Of a stretch of 64,000 nucleotides of DNA, positions 27,267 to 37,100 are shown in pieces. This DNA is from Roseomonas alba (lineage in GTDB: Bacteria; Pseudomonadota; Alphaproteobacteria; Acetobacterales; Acetobacteraceae), in contig NZ_JAHYBZ010000001.1 in the NCBI RefSeq assembly GCF_019430885.1, forward strand, positions 124,001 to 188,000. The letters run 5' to 3'. Below the pieces are notes generated by a model that searched no databases, was not told the DNA's origin, and saw nothing but the letters and a program-made list of their open reading frames with translations. The position numbers were made by a program, and so were the translations under genes. Every line of letters starts with the position of its first letter. Position 1 is the first letter of the stretch.

Positions 27267-28834
27267 CCCCGCTTCAGGTTCCATACGAAGGGGTTCGGCC
27301 CCTGCAGCACCCCGGTCAGGTCGGACCGGAATGCCGTGCGCAGCCGGAACAGGCCGGTCGGTGCAAAGGGCACCGCCTCCCAGGCCAGTTCCTGCAGCTT
27401 CTGCATCGCCGCCGCCTGCGCCTGCGCGCTCGGCGCTTCGATCCAGGCGGCGACCTGTTCCTCGACGCCGGCATCGGTCGGCCAGCCGAACCAGGCGCGG
27501 TCGCCGTTCATGCGGATGATCGGCGACAGGGCCGGGTTGGCGATGCCGGCCGCGGGGAAATTCGTGTTGTGCAGGTTCCACCCGCCCTGCGCCGGCGGAC
27601 CCTTGTTGGCGCGGCGGGCAATGGTGGTCGCCCAATCCGCTTCGACCAGTTGGATGTTCACGCCCATCCGCCGCATCAGATCCGCCGTCACGCGGCCCTG
27701 CTGGGTCACGGCGGGGAAGTCGGTCGGGTTGACGTGGATGATGGGCTCGCCGGCGTAGCCGGCCTCGCGCAGGGCGGTGCGGGCGCGGTCCATGGCGGCC
27801 TCGCCGCGCGGGGCGGGGGTGAATTCAGTCACGCCGGGCAGGCCGCAGGGGAAGACGGCGTGGCATTCGCGCCAGTCGCCATCCATCGCGACGGCCGACA
27901 TGAAATCGGGCTGCACCAGCACGTCGCGGATGGCCCGGCGGACCTTCACGTCGTTGAAGGGCGGGTAGAGCGCGTTGAAGCGCAGGAAACCCAGGAAGCC
28001 GTTCGGGTCGTAGATCTGCGTGGTGATGCCGCGCTCGCGCTGGAGCACCGGCACCAGGTCGGGCAGCGGGTATTCGATCCAGTCGATCTCCCCGGTGCGC
28101 AGCGCGGCGGCGGCGGTGCCACCATCGGGGATCCACACCAGTTCCAACCGGTCGAAATGCACGGGCTTGCCGCCGGAGGCCGCATCCGAGGGCTCGCTGC
28201 GCGAGACATAGGCGTCATTGCGCACATAGACCGCGCGCGCCCCGGCGGAGAACTCGCCGCCCACCCACTTCCATGGCCCGCTGCCGGTCATGTCGGTGAT
28301 GGCGCGGTCGGGCGGCGTCAGCGCCGTGCGCTCCGGCATCATGAAGCAGGGCGAAGCGGCGGGCTTCGCCAGCGCATCCAGCAGGGCCGGGAAGGGGCGC
28401 TTGAGGCGGAAGGTGATGGTGCGGTCGTCGGTCGCGACGATCTCGTTCACCGCGCCCATCATCACCTGGCCGAAGCCGTCGCGCACCGCCCAGCGCTTGA
28501 TCGAGGCGACGCAGTCCTTCGCGCGGACCGGCTCGCCGTCGTGGAACGTCAGCCCCTCCCGCAGGCGGATGGTCCAGGTCAGGCCATCGGCGGAGGTCTC
28601 ATGCCCCTCGGCCATCTGCGGGTGCGGTCGCAGCGCCCGATCGGCACCATAGAGCGTGTCGAAGACGCAATAGCCATGCGTCGTGACGATGGTGGTCGGG
28701 TTGAAGATCGGGTCGAGCACCGCAAGCGCCGCCTGCGGCATGAAGCGCAGGGTCTTCGCGCGGGTGGTCTGCCCGAAGGCGGGGCGCGCGAGGGGCGCGG
28801 CGGCGGCGGCGGCCAGCAGCGAACGGCGATACAT
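27263..28834 (-). CDS. ABC transporter substrate-binding protein, family 5 (oligopeptide/nickel type), TPP-riboswitch controlled
   Basis: 523 residues. The signal peptide MYRRSLLAAAAAAPLARPAFG|Q begins with a Tat-like YRRS. The mature domain follows the SBP_bac_5 order: LDPIFNPTTIVTTHGYCVFDTLYG, WTIRLREGLTFHDGEPVRAKDCVASIKRW (in part), then GSGPWKWV, and the late segment VRRAIRDVLVQ. The family binds peptides, nickel, glutathione or sugars for import by an ABC permease. No permease or ATPase gene adjoins. The TPP aptamer upstream suggests a thiamine-related ligand (inference). Start 28834 has GGAGGA nine bases upstream; that site could be masked by a CCTCC in the leader. Confidence 0.88.
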   Translation of the reverse strand: MYRRSLLAAAAAAPLARPAFGQTTRAKTLRFMPQAALAVLDPIFNPTTIVTTHGYCVFDTLYGADRALRPHPQMAEGHETSADGLTWTIRLREGLTFHDGEPVRAKDCVASIKRWAVRDGFGQVMMGAVNEIVATDDRTITFRLKRPFPALLDALAKPAASPCFMMPERTALTPPDRAITDMTGSGPWKWVGGEFSAGARAVYVRNDAYVSRSEPSDAASGGKPVHFDRLELVWIPDGGTAAAALRTGEIDWIEYPLPDLVPVLQRERGITTQIYDPNGFLGFLRFNALYPPFNDVKVRRAIRDVLVQPDFMSAVAMDGDWRECHAVFPCGLPGVTEFTPAPRGEAAMDRARTALREAGYAGEPIIHVNPTDFPAVTQQGRVTADLMRRMGVNIQLVEADWATTIARRANKGPPAQGGWNLHNTNFPAAGIANPALSPIIRMNGDRAWFGWPTDAGVEEQVAAWIEAPSAQAQAAAMQKLQELAWEAVPFAPTGLFRLRTAFRSDLTGVLQGPNPFVWNLKRG

Positions 28835-28927
28835 GCCTCGTTCCTCCATGCCGGCGATGGGGGGAGGGTGCGCGCGCGGCCGCGCGTCGCCCCGGATCGG
28901 GGGCAGAACGCGCGGACGAACGGATGG

Positions 28928-29023
28928 CACCGTTCCCTTCGCCGGTCCGAACCGGATCAGGTTCCATGGGTCGCGGGTGCAGCCCGCCTCTCAGCCCCCG
29001 ATCGGGCTCCCCAAGGTGTCCGG
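28928..29023 (-). promoter_or_regulatory. TPP riboswitch (THI element)
   Basis: Read on the minus strand, the aptamer shows GGGGAGCCC, then the conserved GGCTGAGAGG, a variable arm (GCGGGCTGCACCCGC), GACCC, GAACCTGATCCGG, TTCGGACCGGCGAAGGGAAC, and a closing P1 pair ACC / GGT. These are the universal THI-box landmarks in the right order and spacing. About 95 bases of expression platform lie before the gene start. CCTCCCCCC there can pair with the GGAGG ribosome site, implying translational OFF control when TPP is bound. Confidence 0.93.
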
Positions 29024-29164
29024 CGGCAAACTGAGCGGATTCCCGCGGCGAGGCAAGGCCCGGCCTCTGGCCAGCCGCGGCGCGGCTTGGCATGATGGGC
29101 GCTTGGCGCCTGTGGCGCCCAAGATCGCCTGTCCCCGGCCTGCGCAGACTACCTGGAGACCGCC

Positions 29165-30034
29165 ATGAGCGCCGGCCTTGCCCCTGTTCCCGATATGCTC
29201 GATCTGCGCCCGGTCGCGACGACCTTTGGCGCCGAGCTGACCGGCTTTCGCCTGGAGGGCGACCTGCCCGAGGCCGAGGTCGCCGCCTTCCGCAACGCCC
29301 TGCACCAGCACCGCTTCCTGCTGCTGCGCGACGTGCCGCACGATCCCGCCGCGCTGGTCGCCTTCAGCAAGCGGCTCGGAACGCTCGAGATGCATTCCGC
29401 CTCGACGCACACCCATCCGGATTTCCCGGAGATCTTCCTGGTCGGCAACTACGCGGACGACCGCATGCGCGCGAATTTCGCGACCGGGGTCGAGCAATGG
29501 CATGCCGACAGCAGCTTCCGGGAGAAGCCGAGCCTCTGTTCCCTGTTCTATGGCGTGACCTGCCCGCCCGAGGGCGGCGAGACCTGGCTGCTCGATGCCG
29601 TCACCGCTTATGCCGAGCTGCCCGCGGCGCTGCGGGCGCGCATCACCTGGCTGAACGGGGTGCATGACCTCAACACCCTGTCCGAATGGAACCGCCGCCA
29701 CACGCCCGGTCGCCCGCCGCTGTCCGACGAGGCGCGCCGCCGCTTCCCGCCGGTGTCCCAGCCCCTGGTACGGCGTCACCCGATCACCGGGCGCCCGTCC
29801 CTGTTCATCTGCCCGGCCGTCATCAGCCATGTGGACGGCCTGCCGCCGGCCGAGGGCCACGCCCTGATCGCCGAGGTGATGGAGCACGCCGCCCAGGATC
29901 GCTACGTCTATCGCCATCAATGGCGGGCAGGGGATCTGGTCGTGTGGGACAACCTCGCCACCCTGCACACGGCGGCGCTGTTCGATCACACCAAGTATCA
30001 GCGGCTGATGTTCCGCACGACCGTCGCGGGATGA
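29165..30034 (+). CDS. TauD/TfdA-family Fe(II)/2-oxoglutarate dioxygenase
   Basis: 289 residues, standard length. The iron facial triad is visible: H and D in QWHADSSF (about residues 111-113) and the distal H in NLATLHTA (near 265). The 2-oxoglutarate-binding arginine lies in the final LMFRTTVAG. The family hydroxylates sulfonates, aryloxyacids, carnitine precursors and others. It starts a same-strand run with a UxaA-like dehydratase and a class II aldolase, suggesting breakdown of a hydroxylated or ether-linked organic acid (inference). The gap to the next gene is 31 bases. Confidence 0.88.
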   Translation: MSAGLAPVPDMLDLRPVATTFGAELTGFRLEGDLPEAEVAAFRNALHQHRFLLLRDVPHDPAALVAFSKRLGTLEMHSASTHTHPDFPEIFLVGNYADDRMRANFATGVEQWHADSSFREKPSLCSLFYGVTCPPEGGETWLLDAVTAYAELPAALRARITWLNGVHDLNTLSEWNRRHTPGRPPLSDEARRRFPPVSQPLVRRHPITGRPSLFICPAVISHVDGLPPAEGHALIAEVMEHAAQDRYVYRHQWRAGDLVVWDNLATLHTAALFDHTKYQRLMFRTTVAG

Positions 30035-30065
30035 TAGCCTCTCTCTCCGACCAGGGAGAGAAACG

Positions 30066-31601
30066 ATGGACGCCACGACGCTGCCGCCCGTGATCCGTCT
30101 GCACCCCGATGACGGGGTGGTCATCGCGCGCATGGTTCTGCAGCCGGGCACGCTTGTCGCGCCCGGCGTCACGGTGGGCGCACGCCGCATCCCGGCCGGC
30201 CACAAGGTGGCGATCCGTCCGATCGCCAAGGGCGAGCCGATCCGCCGCTACGGCCAGATCATCGGCTTCGCGACGGACAGCATCGAACCGGGCGCCTGGG
30301 TCCACACCCACAATTGCGAAATGGGCGATTTCGCGCGCGACTATGCCTGGGGCGTGGATGCGGTGCCGACGGCCTATGTGGACACGCCTGCGACCTTCAT
30401 GGGCATCCGCCGTGCCGACGGGCGCGTGGCGACGCGCAACTACATCGGCATCGTGACCAGCGTGAACTGCTCGGCCCATGTGGCGGAGCTGATCGCGCGG
30501 CAGTTCGAGCGCAACCCGATCACCGGCCATGATCCTCTGGCGGAGTGGGGCAATGTCGATGGCGTGGTCGCACTGACGCACAAGACCGGCTGCGGCATGA
30601 CGATGGATGAGCCGCTGCGCGTGCTGCGCCGGACGCTGGCCGGCTTCGCGCGGCACGCCAATTTCTCGCATGTCATCGCCATCGGCCTCGGCTGCGAGGT
30701 GAACCAGCTTGGCCCGATGCTGGAGGAGCAGAAGCTGACCGGCAGGCTGCGGTCCATGGACATCCAGGACAGCGGCGGGTCGCGCGCCACGGTGCTGAAG
30801 GGCATGGACTTCGTGAAGGAGGTGCTGGCCGAGGCCAACACCGTGACGCGCGAACCGGTGCCCGCATCCGAGCTGTGCGTCGCGCTGCAATGCGGCGGGT
30901 CGGACGGCTATTCCGGCATCACCGCGAACCCCGCGCTGGGCGCGGCATCGGACCTGATCGTGCGCCATGGCGGCACGGTGATCCTGAGCGAGAGCCCCGA
31001 GACCTATGGCGCCGAACACCTGCTGACGCGCCGTGCCGTGTCGCAGGCGGTCGGGCAGAAGCTCGTCGACGTGATGACATGGTGGGAGGACTACACCGCC
31101 CGCGAAGGCGCCGAGATGAACGCCAACCCCTCGCCGGGCAACAAGGCGGGCGGGTTGACGACGATCCTCGAGAAGTCGCTCGGCGCCATGGCGAAGGCGG
31201 GGACGACGAACCTCGTCGACGTTTATCGCTATGCCGAGCCCGTCACGGCGAAGGGCTTCGTCTTCATGGACACGCCGGGCTACGACCCGGTGGCGGCGAC
31301 GGGGCAGGTGGCCGGCGGCGCGAACCTCGTCTGCTTCACCACGGGGCGCGGCAGCGTCTTCGGGATGAAGCCGGCGCCGTCGATCAAGCTCGCCACCAAC
31401 AGCGCGATGTACGCCCGCCTGTCCGAGGACATGGACATCGACTGCGGCACCATCGTCAGCGGTGCGGAGACGGTCGAGCAATGCGGCCAGCGTATCTTCG
31501 AGCTGATGCTGCGCACGGCGTCCGGCGAACCGACGAAGAGCGAGGCGATGGGCTTCGGCGCACAGGAATTCGCGCCCTGGGTGCTGGGCGCGACGATGTG
31601 A
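30066..31601 (+). CDS. UxaA/GarD-family sugar-acid dehydratase (altronate/galactarate dehydratase-like)
   Basis: 511 residues, full length. An N-terminal SAF-like domain (IRLHPDDGVVIARMVLQPG..., ending WVHTHNCEM) precedes the catalytic GD/AH domain. Family segments are GRVATRNYIGIVTSVNCS, THKTGCGM, NFSHVIAIGLGCEVNQ, LQCGGSDGYSGITANPALG, and the C-terminal NSAMYARLSEDMDIDCGTI. Conserved cysteines probably bind iron. These enzymes dehydrate altronate, galactarate or related acids. GGAGAGAAACG precedes the ATG. It overlaps the next small gene by four bases. Confidence 0.88.
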   Translation: MDATTLPPVIRLHPDDGVVIARMVLQPGTLVAPGVTVGARRIPAGHKVAIRPIAKGEPIRRYGQIIGFATDSIEPGAWVHTHNCEMGDFARDYAWGVDAVPTAYVDTPATFMGIRRADGRVATRNYIGIVTSVNCSAHVAELIARQFERNPITGHDPLAEWGNVDGVVALTHKTGCGMTMDEPLRVLRRTLAGFARHANFSHVIAIGLGCEVNQLGPMLEEQKLTGRLRSMDIQDSGGSRATVLKGMDFVKEVLAEANTVTREPVPASELCVALQCGGSDGYSGITANPALGAASDLIVRHGGTVILSESPETYGAEHLLTRRAVSQAVGQKLVDVMTWWEDYTAREGAEMNANPSPGNKAGGLTTILEKSLGAMAKAGTTNLVDVYRYAEPVTAKGFVFMDTPGYDPVAATGQVAGGANLVCFTTGRGSVFGMKPAPSIKLATNSAMYARLSEDMDIDCGTIVSGAETVEQCGQRIFELMLRTASGEPTKSEAMGFGAQEFAPWVLGATM

Positions 31602-31864
31602 CGGCGCTGCTCATTCTGCTCGGTGCCGTGGCGCTGATCGGCATGGCCGTCCTGGCGATTACGGCCATCGCCGCCGGCATCCGCGCCGTGCGTATCGGTG
31701 GCAAGCGTCTGCTGTTCAACGGCATGGCCTGGATCGTGCCGCCGGCCGACCTGCCGCCGGCGGCCAGGCCGCATCTGCATCGCGCGCTGTCACGCTGGAT
31801 CGGGGCGATGGGCTGCCTGCTGCTCGCCGGCATCGCCTTCGGCCTGGGGGGCGTGCTGTCATGA
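31598..31864 (+). CDS. Small membrane protein between dehydratase and aldolase
   Basis: 88 residues from GTG 31598, four bases inside the dehydratase stop (GTGA), ending four bases into the aldolase start (ATGA). Two hydrophobic helices (TALLILLGAVALIGMAVLAI and IGAMGCLLLAGIAFGLGG) flank a basic, proline-containing loop. No family was recognised. The tight double overlap argues that it is genuinely translated. Confidence 0.65.
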   Translation: MTALLILLGAVALIGMAVLAITAIAAGIRAVRIGGKRLLFNGMAWIVPPADLPPAARPHLHRALSRWIGAMGCLLLAGIAFGLGGVLS

Positions 31865-32487
31865 GTGCGGAAGCCATCGTCGCCGCCGCCCAGCGCCTCG
31901 ATGCCGCGGGCATGATGCCGTCGAAATCCGGCAACCTCTCGGTGCGGGATGGCGAGGATGTCCTCATCACGCCCGCCGCGCTGCCCTATGCGCAGATGAC
32001 GCCGGCGGACATCGTCTCCATCGACAGGGACGGCATCCCGGCCGAGGGCGCGCCGCATCGCCCATCCTCCGAATGGCGGCTGCATGCGGCGATCTATGCC
32101 GCGCGGTCCGAGATCGGCGCGGTGGTCCACACCCACAGCCCGCGTGCGACGGCGCTGTCCTGTGCGCGACGCGGGATTCCGCCCTTCCACTACATGGTGC
32201 TGCTCGCCGGCGGGCCGGTGCGCTGCGCGAAGCACGCGACCTTCGGCACGGCGGCGCTGGCGCGGGAATGCGTGACGGCGCTCGCCGACCGGCGGGCCGT
32301 GCTGCTGGCGAACCACGGCGTGGTCGCCGCCGGTGCGACGTTGCAGGCAGCGGTGACGCTCGCCCTGGAGATCGAGAACCTGGCCGGCCAGTATCTCGAC
32401 CTGCGTGCGGCGGGATTGAAGCCCGTGCTGCTGACGAAGAAGGAACTCGCTGAAGCCGCCGCGCAATTCGCGCATTACGGCCGATGA
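31861..32487 (+). CDS. Class II aldolase/adducin family protein
   Basis: 208 residues, similar to L-fuculose-phosphate aldolase and 3-oxo-tetronate-phosphate decarboxylase types. Signatures: KSGNLSVRDGEDVLITP near residue 20, PSSEWRLHAAIYAAR, zinc ligands in VVHTHSPRA (HxH), and the third His in LLANHGVVAAG. It would cleave or decarboxylate the sugar-acid product of the adjacent dehydratase. No sugar-acid kinase of the usual OtnK type is next to it, so the substrate may be unphosphorylated. Confidence 0.88.
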   Translation: MSAEAIVAAAQRLDAAGMMPSKSGNLSVRDGEDVLITPAALPYAQMTPADIVSIDRDGIPAEGAPHRPSSEWRLHAAIYAARSEIGAVVHTHSPRATALSCARRGIPPFHYMVLLAGGPVRCAKHATFGTAALARECVTALADRRAVLLANHGVVAAGATLQAAVTLALEIENLAGQYLDLRAAGLKPVLLTKKELAEAAAQFAHYGR

Positions 32488-32538
32488 TCACGAAGGTGGC
32501 CTCTCCGGCTTATGCGGCCGGGGCGGCGCTCTCCTGAC

Positions 32539-32647
32539 CTAGAGCAGATCCTGTCCGGATGAACTCATCCGGACCGGTGAAGAGGCTCTTCAGAAACGAA
32601 CACCTAGAGCATTGCAGGTGAACGGAAGTTCGCCGGAAATGTTCTAG
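32539..32647. repeat. CTAGAGCA-type palindromic repeat, long copy
   Basis: Two parts. The first holds a perfect 10-bp stem GTCCGGATGA / TCATCCGGAC with AC loop (32553-32574). The second (32604-32647) is bounded by CTAGAGCATT and AATGTTCTAG, 9 of 10 inverted matches, enclosing GGTGAAC...GTTCGCC. It lies between convergent aldolase and tldD genes. The terminal CTAG is shared with 27206-27266. Confidence 0.6.
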
Positions 32648-32717
32648 CGGGACCGGACCGCCGCGCATCATGCGGGAATGCCCGCAGGATGGGCGCAGCA
32701 CGCTGCCGACGCGTCGT

Positions 32718-34145
32718 TCAGACGGCCGTCCCGCCCACGGTCAGCCCTGCCATCTTCAGCGTCGGCTGGCCCACGCCGACCGGCACGCCCTGGCCCTGCT
32801 TCCCGCAGGTCCCGATGCCCGGATCGAGCGCCATGTCGTTCGCCACCATCGCGACCTTGGTCAGCGCATCCGGCCCGTTGCCGATCAGTGTCGCGCCCTT
32901 CACCGGCGCGCCGATCTTCCCGTCCTCGATCAGATAGGCCTCGGAGGCGCTGAACACGAACTTGCCGGAGGTAATGTCCACCTGCCCACCGCCGAAATTC
33001 ACCGCATAGAGCCCGCGCTTCACCGAGGCGATCACCTCGCCCGGCTCATGCACGCCGCCCAGCATCACCGTGTTGGTCATGCGCGGCATCGGGATATGCG
33101 CGAAGGACTGCCGGCGGCCGTTGCCGGTGGGGGCGACACCCATCAGCCGCGCATTCTGCCGGTCCTGAAGGAAGCCGGTCAGGATGCCGTCCTCGATCAG
33201 CACGGTGCGGTTGGTCGGCGTGCCCTCGTCATCCACGGTGAGCGACCCGCGGCGATCGGGAATGGTGCCGTCATCGACCACCGTTACGCCGGGGGAGGCG
33301 ATGCGCTGCCCCATCAGCCCCGCGAAGGCCGAGGTCTTCTTGCGGTTGAAGTCGCCCTCCAGCCCATGGCCGATGGCCTCGTGCAGCAGGATGCCGGGCC
33401 AGCCGGATCCCAGCACCACCTCCATCTCGCCAGCCGGGGCGGGCACGCTGTCGAGGTTCACCAGCGCCTGGCGCAGCGCCTCGTCCACGGCGCCCTTCCA
33501 CTGCGCCTCGGTCAGGATGCGGTCGTAGCCGAAGCGGCCGCCGGTGCCGAAGGACCCGGTCTCGCGCCGCCCATCCTTCTCCACCACCACCGAGACGCTC
33601 AGCCGCACCAGCGGCCGCAGATCCGCCACGCGCTGCCCGTCCGGGCGCAGGATCTGCACCGCCTGCCATTCGCCGGAAATGGACGCCATCACCTGCACCA
33701 CGCGCGGGTCGCGCGCGCGGGCGAAAGCGTCGATTTCCTGCAGCAGGGCGGTCTTGGCGGCGAAATCCATCTGGGTCAGCGGGTTGGCATCGGAATAGAG
33801 CCGCGCATTGGTCGCGCGCGGCCCGGCTTCCATCACACCCGACCGGCCCTGCCGCACCGCCTTCACCGTCTCCGCCGCCCGCGCCAGGGCGGCATCCGAC
33901 AGCTCGCCCGCATGGGCATAACCCGCCGCCTCGCCTTGCACGGAGCGCAGTCCGAAGCCCCGCGTCGCGTCATAGGAGGCCGAGCGGATACGGCCATCGT
34001 CGATCGAAATCGCCTCGCTCTCCCGGTACTCCAGGAACAACTCGCCATCCTCGCAGCCCCCGGTCGCCTGGCGCAGGCGCGCCTCGGCGGCGGCGCGGTC
34101 GATCAGGCCGAAGAACAGGGCGTCGGTGGTGGCGAGGGCGGTCAT
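32718..34145 (-). CDS. tldD: Metalloprotease TldD
   Basis: 475 residues. The zinc motif HExxxH is at 255-260 (LLHEAIGHGLEGD). Other TldD segments are SGWPGILL, GTPTNRTVLIEDG, LMGVAPTGNGRRQSFAHIP and MPRMTNTVMLGG. With TldE it forms a heterodimeric peptidase that trims unfolded peptides (microcin maturation, CcdA turnover in E. coli). The start overlaps the stop of the upstream histidine-kinase gene (ATGA). No tldE is in the window. Confidence 0.95.
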   Translation of the reverse strand: MTALATTDALFFGLIDRAAAEARLRQATGGCEDGELFLEYRESEAISIDDGRIRSASYDATRGFGLRSVQGEAAGYAHAGELSDAALARAAETVKAVRQGRSGVMEAGPRATNARLYSDANPLTQMDFAAKTALLQEIDAFARARDPRVVQVMASISGEWQAVQILRPDGQRVADLRPLVRLSVSVVVEKDGRRETGSFGTGGRFGYDRILTEAQWKGAVDEALRQALVNLDSVPAPAGEMEVVLGSGWPGILLHEAIGHGLEGDFNRKKTSAFAGLMGQRIASPGVTVVDDGTIPDRRGSLTVDDEGTPTNRTVLIEDGILTGFLQDRQNARLMGVAPTGNGRRQSFAHIPMPRMTNTVMLGGVHEPGEVIASVKRGLYAVNFGGGQVDITSGKFVFSASEAYLIEDGKIGAPVKGATLIGNGPDALTKVAMVANDMALDPGIGTCGKQGQGVPVGVGQPTLKMAGLTVGGTAV

Positions 34146-37100
34146 GGTGTCTCCTGGGGCGCGGCGCTGGCAGACTGAGAGATGGTGATGCCGCGCGGCA
34201 GGCGAAGGGTTGCGGTGGTGCCTTCGCCCGGCCGGCTGTCGAGGGTCAGATTGGCCCCCATCGCCTCCGTGAGCAGCTTCGCGAGGTGCAGCCCGAGGCC
34301 CGAGCCGGCATAGCGCCGGGCCAGCGAGGATTCGAGCTGCGTGAAGGGTTCGAAGGCGCGGGGGATGTCCTTCGCCGCCATGCCGATGCCGGTGTCGGTG
34401 ATGCGGAAGACCAGGCCCTGGTCGTCATCCTCCGCGGCCGCGACGCGGATGCTGCCGCCGGCGGGGGTGAACTTCACGGCATTCGCGATCAGCGCGCGCA
34501 GGACGCGGCGCAGCCGGCGCTCGTCGCACAGCGCGCGCGGCAGGCCCGGCGGGGCGTCGGTTTCGAACCGCAGGCCCGCCACCTCGGCCTCGGGCGCCGC
34601 CGTGGCCGCCAGGCTCCCGACCAGCGCGGCGGGATCGATCGGCACGACCGGGCCCGGCGCCTCGGTCCCGCCGACGCGGGCGACTTCCAGGATGTCGTCG
34701 ATCAGCGCGAGCAATTGCCGCCCGGACTCGCGCACCGCGCCAGCATACTCGGCGATGGTCTCGGGTGCGGTCTCGCCGAGCAGGGCCTCGGCATAGCCGA
34801 TCACCGAGGCGAGCGGGGTGCGCAGCTCGTGGCTCATGGTGGCGAGGAAGCGGGATTTCGCCTCGCTCGCCGCTTCGGCCGCGGCCCGGGCGCGCTCCAG
34901 CTCGTCGCGCACGATCCGGTCCTCGGTCACGTCGTTATAGGTGCGCACGAAGCCGCCATCGGGCGTGGGATCGGTGGTGATCTCCAGCACCATGCCGTTG
35001 GGGCGGCGGCGGGTGTAACGGTGCGGGCCGCGCCACGGATCGCCGGGGCGCCCGGCGACGAAGCGGGCGAAGGCCTCGGGGTCGCCGAACTCGCCGGCGG
35101 CGGCCTGCTCGTCGCGGATCTCGAGGATGTGCCGCCCTGGGGCCATCTGTTCGGGCCGCAGGCCACAGATCCGCGCGGCGAGCGCATTCGCCGCGACGAC
35201 ATAGCCATTGGCGTCGAAGAGACAGATGCCGTGCCGCGTGTTGTCGAGCATCACCTGCAGGATGCGCGCGCGCTCCTGCGCCGCCTGTTCGGCGCGGGCG
35301 CGGGCGGTGATGTCGAAATGGGTGACGATGAAGCCGCCATCCGGCGTGGGGTCGGAAGAGATCTCGAGCACCCGCCCGCCTGCGGTCTCGCGGACGGCGC
35401 GGTAGGGCTTGCTGCGATCGATGGCGAGCCCGGCCTTCAGCCGCTTCGACGCACCGGGTTCCGGGCCATAGGCACCCGCGGCGTGCAGGTCGCCCAGCAG
35501 ATCGTCGAGCAGCCGCCCCGGGCGGATGGAGCCGGGGGCGTGTCCGCCGAGCTCGGCCGAGAGTTCGTTCGCCGCGATGACCCGGCGATCCGGCCCATAG
35601 ATGATGAGGCCGTGGCGCATCGAGGCCATGGCGGTTTCGAGGACCTTCGCGCGGCGGCTCGCCTCGTCCTCGGCCTTGGCGAGGGCCGTGATGTCCGAAT
35701 GCGTGATGACGAAGCCGCCATCGGGCGTGGGGTCCGAGGCGACCTCGAGGACCCGGCCGTCCGGCGTGGTGCGCTGGTAGACATGCGGTTTCGTCCGGTC
35801 GAGCGCGAGAGCCATCCGCAGCAGCTCCGAAGCTGCCGGCTCGGGCCCGAAATTGCCGGCCCGGTGCAGTTGCTCGATGACTTCCTCGGCGGTGTGGCCG
35901 ACCAGGTCCGTGCCGGGTTCATGACCGACCAGCGAGCGCGCCAGCTGGTTTGCGGCCAGAACCCGGTGGTCCGGATCGCAGATGACGATACCGTGCCGGA
36001 TGGCCCCCAGCGCGGTTTCGAGCAGCTCGGCCCGGCGGCGCGCCTCGTCCTCGGCCCGCCACAGGGCGGTGATCTCGGTGACGACGGAGATGTGCCCGCC
36101 ATCGGGCAGCGGCGCGGTGCGGACGTCGAGCGCCGTGCCGTTGGCGCGCAGGCGGCGGCGTTCCTGGGGGCGGGACAGGTCGCGCGCCATCTCCAGCCGG
36201 TACATCGCATCGGCCTCGCCGGTGCCGTATTCGCCCGCCGCGGCACGGCGGCGGATCACATCCTCCAGCGTGTCGCCCACCTGCAGCGGGGCGCCTTCCA
36301 TCAATCGCACATAGGCGTCGTTGAACAGGGCGACGCGCCGGTCGGCGCTCCAGACACAGACGCCATGCGGCAAGGCTTCGAGCACGCCGTCGAGGATGGC
36401 GGCGCGGCGGCGCGCCTCGTCCTCGGCGCGGCGCAGGTCGGTGACGTCGTCGCTTTCGATCAGGAAGCCGCCATCGGGCTGCGGCGTGCTGTGGAAGCGC
36501 ACCACCGTGCCGTCCATCTTCTCGCGCTCGCCGAAGCGCAGATGGGACCGCTCGCCGGAGATCACCTTGCGGACGTAGTCCTGATCGCGGCTGGACGGGA
36601 ATTCGCCGGCCTCCGAGAGGGCCTGCATGATCTCCGTCAGGGTCGGGCGGCCGTCCAGCATCTCGGCCGTCGCGTTGGAATGGCGGCGATAGGCCGGGTT
36701 GTGCAGCACCAGGCGTTTGGCCGCGTCGAACAGGGCGATGCCGCCGCGCTGGGTGTTCAGGATGCGCTCCAGCAGCGCGGCGCGGTTGCGGGCGGTCGTC
36801 TCGGCACGGTGCAGGGTGGTGATGTCGACCGAGCAGACCACGAAGCCGCCGCCGGGCAAGGGCTGGCTCGAAATCTGGGACAGCCTGGCACCGTCGGCGC
36901 TGCGCTGGTGGCGCAGGTGGAACTGGCTGCGGTCCATCGCGAGGATCTGGTCGGCGAGCGCGGCCGGGTCGCCGGGACCGAGCAGGCCACGATAGGCGAG
37001 CAGCCGCGCGATGTCGCGCAGCGGCGTGCCAGGCGGGAAGCGTCCGGAATCGACCCCGGCCTCCTTCCACAGCGCGGCGTTGGCGAGGACCAGCCGGTTG

